A DNA stretch of 41,272 bases from a virus. How positions within the stretch are numbered: the first letter of the stretch is position 1; every line of letters starts with the position of its first letter. The notes below the pieces were generated by a model, which searched no databases, had not been told where the DNA came from, and saw only the letters and a program-made list of their open reading frames with translations. Both the position numbers and the translations under genes were made by a program. The stretch covers positions 1-41,272 of the IMG/VR virus record IMGVR_UViG_3300006802_000191. One strand, 5' to 3'. Below are positions 19,061 to 25,223 of this stretch, in pieces.

Positions 19061-19591
19061 TTATCTGAAGGTTCTAAAGTCTTTATCGTCTACTACACCG
19101 TCTAGGTTGAAGTCTAGGTTCAGGATGAAATCCTCTGGGTCAATGACTGAAAATCTTCTAATCTTTCTGGTGTCATATACCCTGTAGTTTTGCTTGGTTA
19201 GCTGAGTTATTCTTAGTGCTGCTTCTAAAGGGATTATCGGTACATTCTTAAACCTCTCAACCAGTGTAGTAGCCAAGGAAGGAGACAAAGTATCTAGTAG
19301 TAATCCAGCTATATAGGTTTCTCCTTTAGCTTTGCTGGGGATTGGCTTCTTGAAACCTAGAGAATGTTGCTGAAATTTAGGGTATTTAAACCTTAGGCTG
19401 GGGGAACCTCTCCTTTCAACCAGCAAGATTATGGGAAATTGATCTTCAGATTTAGCCCCTCGGTAGTAGAAAGTGTATACCGGGGATATACCCTCAGTAG
19501 GGTCTACTTTTCTGATTTTTCTAAGGACTTTGCTTTTTTGAAGGATGTTAGCTTTTATCTCCTTAGCGATGCCTACAAGTTTTCTTATCAT
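19061..19591 (-). CDS. Tail-operon leader protein with C-terminal EF-hand (dockerin-like) loop, function unknown
   Basis: A 176-residue basic protein, the first gene of the tail operon. I do not recognise the family. The middle contains YTFYYRGAKSEDQFPIILLVERRG and a Lys/Phe-rich segment. The last 17 residues hold a complete calcium-binding loop, D160-F-N162-L-D164-G165-V-V-D168-D-K-D171, which follows the canonical EF-hand spacing D1-N3-D5-G6-V8-D9-D12 and resembles a single dockerin repeat. A very similar loop is present in the scaffold-like protein at 25220-26920. Position next to the tape measure suggests a tail assembly or tail-end protein. The ATG at 19591 is preceded on the minus strand by a TATAAGAG element. 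Confidence 0.7.
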   Translation of the reverse strand: MIRKLVGIAKEIKANILQKSKVLRKIRKVDPTEGISPVYTFYYRGAKSEDQFPIILLVERRGSPSLRFKYPKFQQHSLGFKKPIPSKAKGETYIAGLLLDTLSPSLATTLVERFKNVPIIPLEAALRITQLTKQNYRVYDTRKIRRFSVIDPEDFILNLDFNLDGVVDDKDFRTFR

Positions 19592-19652
19592 AAATCTCTT
19601 ATATTATGTATATAGTCAGACTGTAATCAGGGCGGGTGGGGGGATATAAATA
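19592..19652. promoter_or_regulatory. Divergent promoter region of tail operon and 90-aa gene
   Basis: A 61-base A/T-rich gap between divergent starts. On the plus strand it contains TATAAATA (19645-19652), an exact match to the T4 late promoter core, directly before the TTG start. On the minus strand TATAAG lies a few bases before the tail-operon ATG. A run of seven G's at about 19637-19643 may serve as ribosome-binding site for the plus gene. Confidence 0.5.
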
Positions 19653-19925
19653 TTGGAATACAATACTGAAGTTTACGAGTTTTTAGATCAGGTATCTTAT
19701 GCTTTAAGCCTAAAATTTAAAGATAAGCATAAGCACGTTTTCTCTAGTCATTTTATTGAGTTATTTCAGGAAAAGCTACTTAATGCTTTTGAGTACCAAA
19801 AACCTATACAAAAAAAGGTCTTAGTGAAGTTTCTCACCAAGACCCATAAGTATTCTGACGCTGTAGTTCAGAGGTTTTTTGAGGTAATAGATATTACTCT
19901 TTATTATCCTTTGATTTATGATTAG
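19653..19925 (+). CDS. Small protein of unknown function (90 aa)
   Basis: A 90-residue protein with no family that I recognise. It is rich in Lys, Phe and Tyr, probably helical, with no membrane segment. The only start available is TTG at 19653: a stop codon (TAA) lies two codons upstream and no in-frame ATG occurs in the first 35 codons. A G-run lies about 10 bases upstream, and TATAAATA touches the start. Its last 32 bases overlap the 3' end of the nuclease gene on the other strand. Part of its coding sequence doubles as a likely transcription terminator for that opposing gene (19810-19844). Coding status is plausible because the frame is free of stops and starts at a promoter-like element, but it is not proven. 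Confidence 0.55.
   Translation: MEYNTEVYEFLDQVSYALSLKFKDKHKHVFSSHFIELFQEKLLNAFEYQKPIQKKVLVKFLTKTHKYSDAVVQRFFEVIDITLYYPLIYD
19810..19844 (-). terminator. Intrinsic terminator (minus strand) inside opposing ORF
   Basis: On the plus strand, seven A's (19810-19816) are followed by GGTCTTAGTGA (19817-19827), a six-base loop and TCACCAAGACC (19834-19844). Read on the minus strand this is an 11-bp stem followed by a T-run. The single non-Watson-Crick position is a G-U wobble in minus-strand RNA but an A-C mismatch in plus-strand RNA, so it should act on the minus strand, just after the nuclease gene ending at 19894. Confidence 0.75.
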
Positions 19926-20679
19926 CGATAGCTTCCTCTAGGAGGCTCTTCTTGCCTGTGAAGGCTGGACAGATATCTCTATATCCGCACCAATCGCAGA
20001 ACTTGTTTTTCTCCGCTGGGAACTGGTGCTTCTTCCTCTTCCTGATGTCCCAGATCTTCCTATCCAGGCTGTTGTTCAGATACCCGTTGACCACGGAAGC
20101 CGGATAGACGATACTAACGAACTTGTCTAGGTGCGGATAATAATGCCCTAGAGTGATATTTGACGGGCTGACATCGTACAGCTTGCTGATTGCTGCTGCG
20201 TACATGATAAGCTGATCGTCTGTGTATAGCTGACGTTTTGTTAGAGGTCTTTTGCTGGTTTTGTAGTCGATGACCAGATATTTTCCCTCAGGACTTCTCA
20301 GCACACGGTCTATAATACCATTGAGTTCGTAGGACTTGTGTTCAACTCCGAACACTAGCTCCTTTCCGACTGTCTCAGCGGTCAGAGCCTTGTTCCAGTT
20401 AAAGAAGTTTTCGACACTTTCGTCAATCAACTTTTCTTTTTCTTTTCCGAACTTGTACTTGTCTCTGAGGTCTTTGGCTAGATCCTTTAGCTCTTCTAGA
20501 GTTTCTAGCTCAGAACCATGCTCAAAGATTTCGTGAATGTAAGTTCCGAATTGAAGAGCGTCGGTGTTAGTTGAGTCATTGTAATCGTCTGGCAGACGGT
20601 CGATATATTTTAGTTTATACTTTAACTTGCAATCTTTGTAGACTTTAATTTTTGACGGGGATACCCTATTTATGAACAT
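19894..20679 (-). CDS. PD-(D/E)XK nuclease with Fe-S cluster cysteines (Cas4/RecB/AddB-like)
   Basis: A 261-residue exonuclease-like protein. It shows FGTYIHEIFEHG (motif with His), NGIIDRVLR (G-x-x-D) and LVIDYKTSK (D-x-K), the active-site series of RecB/Cas4-type nucleases. A first Cys (about residue 17, in YKDCKLKYKLKY) and three Cys near the C-terminus (CDWCGYRDIC, about residues 228-237) match the four-cysteine iron-sulphur cluster of Cas4 and AddB. The start at 20679 is preferred over one eight codons upstream because AGGAGG lies at the right distance before it on the minus strand. Its start overlaps by eight bases the divergent primase start. No cas genes or CRISPR array are present, so a role in phage recombination or DNA processing alongside the primase and UvsW is more likely than CRISPR adaptation. 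Confidence 0.85.
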   Translation of the reverse strand: MFINRVSPSKIKVYKDCKLKYKLKYIDRLPDDYNDSTNTDALQFGTYIHEIFEHGSELETLEELKDLAKDLRDKYKFGKEKEKLIDESVENFFNWNKALTAETVGKELVFGVEHKSYELNGIIDRVLRSPEGKYLVIDYKTSKRPLTKRQLYTDDQLIMYAAAISKLYDVSPSNITLGHYYPHLDKFVSIVYPASVVNGYLNNSLDRKIWDIRKRKKHQFPAEKNKFCDWCGYRDICPAFTGKKSLLEEAIANHKSKDNKE

Positions 20680-21745
20680 TTCGATGCCTCCTGAGTATAT
20701 CAAAGACTACCTGTACGGTAGATTTGAGGATTATAAGGAAACTGAATATGAGTTCATGGTCAACTCCCCCTTCTTTGATGACTACAAATTCAAGCTCTCC
20801 ATCAACAAGGAGACTGGTCTCTGGCAGGACTTTGTGAGCGGCAGAAAGGGGAACTTTGTATCCTTCGTAGCAGCGTTTGAGGGCATCGGATACAAAGAAG
20901 CCCAGAAGATGATCTTCGGAGAGATCAGAGGTCACATCCTCAGTGACATGGAGAGGCTTTGCCAGAAAGGGATCTATAGCGACTATGCAAGAAGTGCTAA
21001 GGTCAAGCCTCAGGTCAGTCTGCACAAGAAGATTGTAGAGGGCTACGGTCTCAAGGAAATAGACGTGTCCAGTATTGTGACTGATCCTTTGGCGTATAAG
21101 AGTTGCATGGAGCTACGTTCCAGAGGAATCCCATACGAGGGGATGATGTACGCTACATCTGGTAGGTTTTACGGTAGATTGATTATACCTACACAAGATG
21201 TAGGATCTGAGTTCACAAACTTCTCTGCCAAGGACATGACTGGTAAGTTTGGCATGAAGTATTTGAACTTCTCCGAGAAGTATGCTCTAGAGGATCTCGG
21301 CACGGATGTCTCCGGCTCTCTGGACAAGGTGACAAGAATAAACCCCGGAGAAAAGATTGCTGTCTTGACTGAATCAAGTCTGGACGCTCTCTCTTGTTTC
21401 TACTCCTTGGGTCCCTTCTCCTTCTACGCTCTAAACGGGGCTTCCATGAGTTCTGACCTGAAGGAGGAACTAAGCAAGTATGCCAAGGTGTATGTATTCC
21501 CAGACCTCGATGCTCCCGGAATCCGAGCAGCAGAATCCATAGCGAAACAGCTATCAAATGTTTACGTTCTTGACCGAGAAGGAATACAGAGAATCTCTAA
21601 GACAGGCGGAAAAGATCTCGGAGACTTGTTGAAGACCCTGGACGATCCAAAGAAAAGGGCTGTTATCCGATACTTTTTTGACAAGCGGTTTGAACCTTAT
21701 TCCAGATCTTGGTCTGCTATGGCTAAACTGTCTACCTTACAATAA
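20672..21745 (+). CDS. DNA primase, TOPRIM (DnaG-like) with degenerate zinc-finger region
   Basis: A 357-residue primase that makes RNA primers for replication. Residues about 30-80 align by pattern with the N-terminal CHC2 zinc-binding domain (FKLSINKETGLWQDFVSGRKGN then FVSFVAAFEGIGYKEAQ), but the usual Cys/His ligands are absent. The TOPRIM fold is clear: acidic residue E234 in AVLTESSLDAL and the D278-L-D280 pair in VFPDLDAPG. There is no helicase domain. The ATG at 20672 has only a weak GGGGA upstream; an in-frame ATG at 20684 is less favoured. Its start overlaps the start of the opposing nuclease gene, and its last 14 bases overlap the convergent 326-aa gene. No partner replicative helicase is in the window. 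Confidence 0.85.
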   Translation: MNISMPPEYIKDYLYGRFEDYKETEYEFMVNSPFFDDYKFKLSINKETGLWQDFVSGRKGNFVSFVAAFEGIGYKEAQKMIFGEIRGHILSDMERLCQKGIYSDYARSAKVKPQVSLHKKIVEGYGLKEIDVSSIVTDPLAYKSCMELRSRGIPYEGMMYATSGRFYGRLIIPTQDVGSEFTNFSAKDMTGKFGMKYLNFSEKYALEDLGTDVSGSLDKVTRINPGEKIAVLTESSLDALSCFYSLGPFSFYALNGASMSSDLKEELSKYAKVYVFPDLDAPGIRAAESIAKQLSNVYVLDREGIQRISKTGGKDLGDLLKTLDDPKKRAVIRYFFDKRFEPYSRSWSAMAKLSTLQ

Positions 21746-22712
21746 CCTTGAATCTAGGACTGTAGATGGTTTCGTTCAAGACGGTCATCTTGAGTTGCAC
21801 TTCGTACACTCCAGTTGGCGGACCAAAGTTCACATCAGAAGACGCAGTTGTCTTGAGCGCAGCAGTATCCCAGTTGTAGAGAACTGTGTCTGCTGAATCT
21901 GTGGTCAGGACAGAGCTTGTTGAGCTAAACTCTTGTACAACATAACGAGAAGACAAGTGAGGCTCATCGTTCAGTTTCGTTATCTTGAGGGCTGCATCGG
22001 ATATAATCGACTCCCTAAAGTTATTCTTGAATGAGAAATCTTGGTTTCGATTATTAATGGTAAACATATTTTGGAAGGTTAGGTTTACCTTAGAGTCCAA
22101 CTCGATGTAGCTGTTGACTAGCTTCGTGGTAGCGGTTATCCCTAGAGGCTCTGTAGAAACGTAGATCTTATCCTGATAAAGGGAAAATCTGTTGATATAG
22201 GTTGTATATGAAGCCCCGTTTGAGTTCTTTACAGTCCAGATATCGAAGTAGTTACCAGCAGCACTTGCTCCGTTAGCGATGACTCCACCATTAGAGTCTG
22301 TAGAACTAGCGTCTGGACCAAGAACACAAGCGTAGTGTCCAGTTCCTACCTTATAGATCCCGCTAAGGGATGATATAGAACCGTCAAAACCCGTTACGTT
22401 AAACGAAGAGTCAGTGGTCTCTGGTGCATCGTTTTTAAATACGAATAGTGCTTGATTTTCGTAAGCAGACGCAACTAGACCGTATCGGGTTGAGGTTGCG
22501 CTTCCGTCTATTAATAGCTCTGGATTTCCGTTGGTGACATAGGTGAGTTCTTCACTTGTGGCTGTAGTGTCGCTAAAGACGTATACTGCGGAAATCTGGT
22601 AAGGATCGGTATATGATCCATTGTTAATGTAAAATAGCTCCAACATCGCCTTGTTTTCTACGGTTGGGCGATTGAAGCGTGGAACTACATCTACGTTATT
22701 AAGTTGAGCCAT
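21732..22712 (-). CDS. Probable virion structural protein (326 aa), unknown family
   Basis: A 326-residue protein rich in Ser, Thr, Asn, Val and aromatic residues with the alternating pattern of beta-sandwich structural proteins. The C-terminus reads GPPTGVYEVQLKMTVLNETIYSPRFKVIVR, like the closing strands of an Ig- or decoration-type domain. I do not recognise the family. It follows gp26 and a 57-aa gene on the same strand, so it is likely expressed late with them. No signal peptide, membrane helix or catalytic motif is visible. It could be a fibre, whisker or baseplate accessory protein. Confidence 0.65.
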   Translation of the reverse strand: MAQLNNVDVVPRFNRPTVENKAMLELFYINNGSYTDPYQISAVYVFSDTTATSEELTYVTNGNPELLIDGSATSTRYGLVASAYENQALFVFKNDAPETTDSSFNVTGFDGSISSLSGIYKVGTGHYACVLGPDASSTDSNGGVIANGASAAGNYFDIWTVKNSNGASYTTYINRFSLYQDKIYVSTEPLGITATTKLVNSYIELDSKVNLTFQNMFTINNRNQDFSFKNNFRESIISDAALKITKLNDEPHLSSRYVVQEFSSTSSVLTTDSADTVLYNWDTAALKTTASSDVNFGPPTGVYEVQLKMTVLNETIYSPRFKVIVR

Positions 22713-22718
22713 GTCATA

Positions 22719-22892
22719 TTATTTACTAGTGATCTTTTCCATGGCTTTCTTTTCTCTTTCCTTTTCCGCTTTGAACATATCTAAATATGCGTATCTCTCG
22801 ATTCTGGACATCTGCCCGACCGACTGCATATCAAAACCTACATGGTGGACCAGAGCGTAGCTTTCGCTAAGAAGACCCTCTGAAACGGTCAT
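22719..22892 (-). CDS. Small protein (57 aa) downstream of gp26
   Basis: A short gene between gp26 and the 326-aa structural gene. ATG at 22892 lies two bases after the gp26 stop and the stop TAA is at 22719-22721, six bases before the next ATG. The product begins MTVSEGLLSESYALVHHVGF and ends in a highly charged helix (about residues 37-57, Glu/Lys-rich). Tight packing between two same-strand genes supports coding. In T4 small hub-assembly proteins are encoded around gp26, which makes an assembly or chaperone role possible, but there is no sequence evidence for that. Confidence 0.7.
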   Translation of the reverse strand: MTVSEGLLSESYALVHHVGFDMQSVGQMSRIERYAYLDMFKAEKEREKKAMEKITSK

Positions 22893-22894
22893 TC

Positions 22895-23611
22895 TTAGCT
22901 CGCGGAGAAAAAATGCTCGTTGATGGCTAGAACAGTTCTGTTCTCTTTGTCACACGCCTTGCAGCGGTATACAATAACCTTCTCAAATCCTAGCTCAGAG
23001 TTATAGACCTCTTTCCGCAGAACGTCAACATCTCTAACGGTGGTCTTTCTCAGGAATGCGTGGATTACTGATTGATCGGTTTCTCCATCAATGTCTACGA
23101 CGAATCTGGAAAGGTTATCCATTCTCTTTTCTAGACTGCCGATGAAGATCTCTTCGCTGACGGTAGGCATTCTAAAGGTTGCTCGTACTTTTGAGTCTGG
23201 AAGTGTTACCGTATGATTTTGATCTTCTGGGGCGTAGTTGACGGGCAAGGATGATAGCTGTAGCCTTAGAGTGTTTGAGGCTTTGCAGTTCTCGCATTTA
23301 CCTTCCAGAGGATAAGTGCTTCCGTATGAGATCTCTCTGATCTTGTAGAGCATATAGTCCTTGTCTACGATAGCCATAGAATCAATATCTATTCCATCAA
23401 CACATCCGTTCAAGGTGTACTTGATTACTTGCTCGCTTTCGTCCTGAGACAAGGTGAAAGCGGTCTTGATGTTCTTCTCGTCATTGAAGGTTAGAGGTCT
23501 GATTTTAACATCTGCTCCAGTAGGAAGCTTGATCTCTACCCACTCCATCTGTGGTACGTTTTTTAGCAGACGCTCTAGCTTGGCTTCAATTTCGTTAGGT
23601 GCATTATCCAT
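22895..23611 (-). CDS. 26: Baseplate hub subunit gp26-like with zinc-ribbon cysteines
   Basis: A 238-residue protein of the T4 baseplate protein family (gp26). Typical features are the opening IKLPTGADVKIRPLTFNDEKNI, the central YMLYKIREISYGSTYPL and a following cysteine pair C-E-N-C; a second pair C-K-A-C lies near the C-terminus. The two pairs together can hold a zinc ion. T4 gp26 is 208 residues. In T4 it takes part in hub assembly. The gene is the first of a three-gene minus-strand unit and starts next to a CATAAATT element three bases before the ATG, with a divergent UvsW gene on the other side. Confidence 0.75.
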   Translation of the reverse strand: MDNAPNEIEAKLERLLKNVPQMEWVEIKLPTGADVKIRPLTFNDEKNIKTAFTLSQDESEQVIKYTLNGCVDGIDIDSMAIVDKDYMLYKIREISYGSTYPLEGKCENCKASNTLRLQLSSLPVNYAPEDQNHTVTLPDSKVRATFRMPTVSEEIFIGSLEKRMDNLSRFVVDIDGETDQSVIHAFLRKTTVRDVDVLRKEVYNSELGFEKVIVYRCKACDKENRTVLAINEHFFSAS

Positions 23612-23614
23612 AAT

Positions 23615-23622
23615 AATTTATG
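23615..23622 (-). promoter_or_regulatory. T4-late-promoter-like element upstream of gp26
   Basis: Minus strand CATAAATT, three bases before the ATG at 23611. It differs from the T4 late core TATAAATA at the two end positions. Confidence 0.4.
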
Positions 23623-23632
23623 ATATCTCGAC

Positions 23633-23638
23633 TATAAT
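23633..23638 (+). promoter_or_regulatory. -10-like TATAAT directly before the helicase start
   Basis: TATAAT lies five bases before the GTG start at 23644, so transcription would begin at or near the start codon. No good -35 box is seen; T4 middle promoters also lack one. Confidence 0.4.
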
Positions 23639-23643
23639 AGTTC

Positions 23644-25023
23644 GTGATTAAAATAATTCTAGGGAATATTTTCTCTAAAATTGAGACTAGTGATACTAAG
23701 CTGATATCCGCGTTGGTCAAGAAATACACGCGAAGACCACCTGGATACCAGTACACTCCTCAGTATAAATATAGAGGAGATGCGGGAGATAAGTCTTTTG
23801 TAGACAAACAGGGTAACTTTGGTACTGGTCTAAGGCACAGTATTTACAAGGACTTAAACCATCTTGGACTAGAGTTTGAGGTGGACGATAATAGAGACAA
23901 GCCCGTCCTGGAAACAGAGGACTTAGAAGGTATTGAGTTGAGAGAGTACCAGCAAGCCTTGGTTGAGCTTGCCTTGGAGAAAAGAGGCTGTATAGTGAAG
24001 GCTCCTACGGGAGCAGGAAAAACATTCATAATGGCATCTATTCTTTCCTCTTTAAAGGACAAGACTGGAGTAATCTTCTTTACCCGCAAACAGCTTCTCA
24101 TCCAGACCTACGAGACTCTAAAAGGTTTGGGGTTTGATGTGGGAGTTTGTTTTGGCGATGGAGTGGATATCAAACCAATCACTTTATGCACTGCCCAAAG
24201 TGTGGACAAGATTCTTGACACCCACGTCAAAGAGAGTGACTTTATTTTGTTTGACGAAGTTCATGAGTTCTCTAAGGGCAAAGTCACCTCTGCAATCACA
24301 AGGTCCTTTCCAAAAGCATCGGTTAGGATAGGGTTTACTGCTACTCCTCCAACCAACGAATACCAGCTTCTCAATCTAGTATCGTTTCTAGGACCCGTTG
24401 TTTCTGAAGTAGACGTATCTACACTTGTGGACAAAGGGTTCTTATCGCAAGCAGAGATCACAATGTTTGATCTGGGCGATGATCCAGATAACGATGATTA
24501 CTATAAGTCCTATCAAGAGATTTATTCGGAGTACATTACAAACGGAGAGAAAAGAAACGAAGTAATTAGAAAGATAGCTCAGAAGTCCTGCGACTCTGGT
24601 GGAAAGGTTCTGATTCTAGTTCAAAGCCTGTCCCATGCCGACGAACTTTCTAAGATCCTTCCAGACTCCTTAGTTCTGCAAGGCAAGGACGATATCTCCA
24701 AAAGAAAGAAAACAATAAAAGAGTTTACTAAGAAAGGAGGATCGATACTAATCGGCACTGTTATCATGCAGACTGGTATTGATATCCCAGAGATCACTCA
24801 CTTTATAAATGCCAGAGGACTGAAATCAGACATAGCCACCATACAAGCTATGGGAAGGAGTCTTAGAATCCATGATAGCAAGAGCAAGGTGTTCATTTAT
24901 GATTTCTACGACAACAAGCCAATACTTAGAACTCACGCAAAAAAGAGATTAAGGTCTTACAAGAAACTAGGATTTAAGGTAAATAAAGTATGCTATCAGA
25001 CGACGAAATCAAAACAAAAATAA
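23644..25023 (+). CDS. uvsW: UvsW-like superfamily 2 DNA helicase
   Basis: A 459-residue SF2 helicase. Motif I is APTGAGKT (residues 120-127), motif II is DEVH (204-207), motif III is TATPPT and motif VI is QAMGRSLR with the arginine finger. Before motif I there is a region containing LREYQQALVELAL, the Q-motif-like entry of UvsW/RecQ-like helicases. T4 UvsW is 503 residues and resolves recombination intermediates, remodels stalled forks and ends origin-dependent replication. The start is GTG at 23644, with TATAAT five bases upstream. Its 3' end overlaps the next small gene by 34 bases, which suggests that the two are translated from one mRNA. Confidence 0.9.
   Translation: MIKIILGNIFSKIETSDTKLISALVKKYTRRPPGYQYTPQYKYRGDAGDKSFVDKQGNFGTGLRHSIYKDLNHLGLEFEVDDNRDKPVLETEDLEGIELREYQQALVELALEKRGCIVKAPTGAGKTFIMASILSSLKDKTGVIFFTRKQLLIQTYETLKGLGFDVGVCFGDGVDIKPITLCTAQSVDKILDTHVKESDFILFDEVHEFSKGKVTSAITRSFPKASVRIGFTATPPTNEYQLLNLVSFLGPVVSEVDVSTLVDKGFLSQAEITMFDLGDDPDNDDYYKSYQEIYSEYITNGEKRNEVIRKIAQKSCDSGGKVLILVQSLSHADELSKILPDSLVLQGKDDISKRKKTIKEFTKKGGSILIGTVIMQTGIDIPEITHFINARGLKSDIATIQAMGRSLRIHDSKSKVFIYDFYDNKPILRTHAKKRLRSYKKLGFKVNKVCYQTTKSKQK
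24978..24985 (+). promoter_or_regulatory. T4-late-promoter-like element before the 77-aa gene
   Basis: GGTAAATA followed by AAGT and ATG, inside the end of uvsW. The 12 bases AAATAAAGTATG are identical to those before the xylanase gene at 37010, which argues for a shared signal. Confidence 0.4.
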
Positions 25024-25223
25024 CTCTTCTTACGCAAGCGCAGAAGGACGAGTTTGATTTCCTCTCTTCAGAGATAAAAAGTCTCGGAGAGGAAAGTGAG
25101 GTTAATTGGAAGGCAATAAAAAAGCTGGTCGATGTTATCGACCAGCTAGGCATGATTCAAAGAGATTTGACTGAAACTTATATTAGCCTACTTAAACAGG
25201 GCTATCAAGATATAGACGGTTAG
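24990..25223 (+). CDS. Small protein downstream of uvsW (UvsW.1-like position)
   Basis: A 77-residue acidic, mostly helical protein. It overlaps the end of uvsW by 34 bases in another frame. T4 also has a small gene of about the same size, uvsW.1, right after uvsW, but I cannot confirm homology from the sequence. The product has no Cys, no membrane segment and no catalytic motif. An 11-bp inverted repeat within the coding sequence (25123-25147) is best explained as a terminator for the opposing head operon. Its last four bases overlap the stop of the scaffold-like gene on the other strand. Confidence 0.65.
   Translation: MLSDDEIKTKITLLTQAQKDEFDFLSSEIKSLGEESEVNWKAIKKLVDVIDQLGMIQRDLTETYISLLKQGYQDIDG
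25117..25147 (-). terminator. Intrinsic terminator of the head operon inside an opposing ORF
   Basis: AGCTGGTCGAT (25123-25133), loop GTT, then ATCGACCAGCT (25137-25147): a perfect 11-bp stem. On the minus strand it is followed by a T-run (plus-strand A's 25118-25123). It sits about 70 bases after the end of the scaffold-like gene, inside the coding sequence of the convergent 77-aa gene. Confidence 0.85.

Noticed and set aside
19927-19944. Hairpin AGCTTCCT/AGGAGGCT after the 90-aa gene on the plus strand
   Set aside because: The loop is very small and the following sequence CTTCTTG is not a proper T-run.
20680-20703. Eight-codon N-terminal extension of the nuclease
   Set aside because: The Shine-Dalgarno AGGAGG fits the internal ATG at 20679 and the conserved sequence starts after it.
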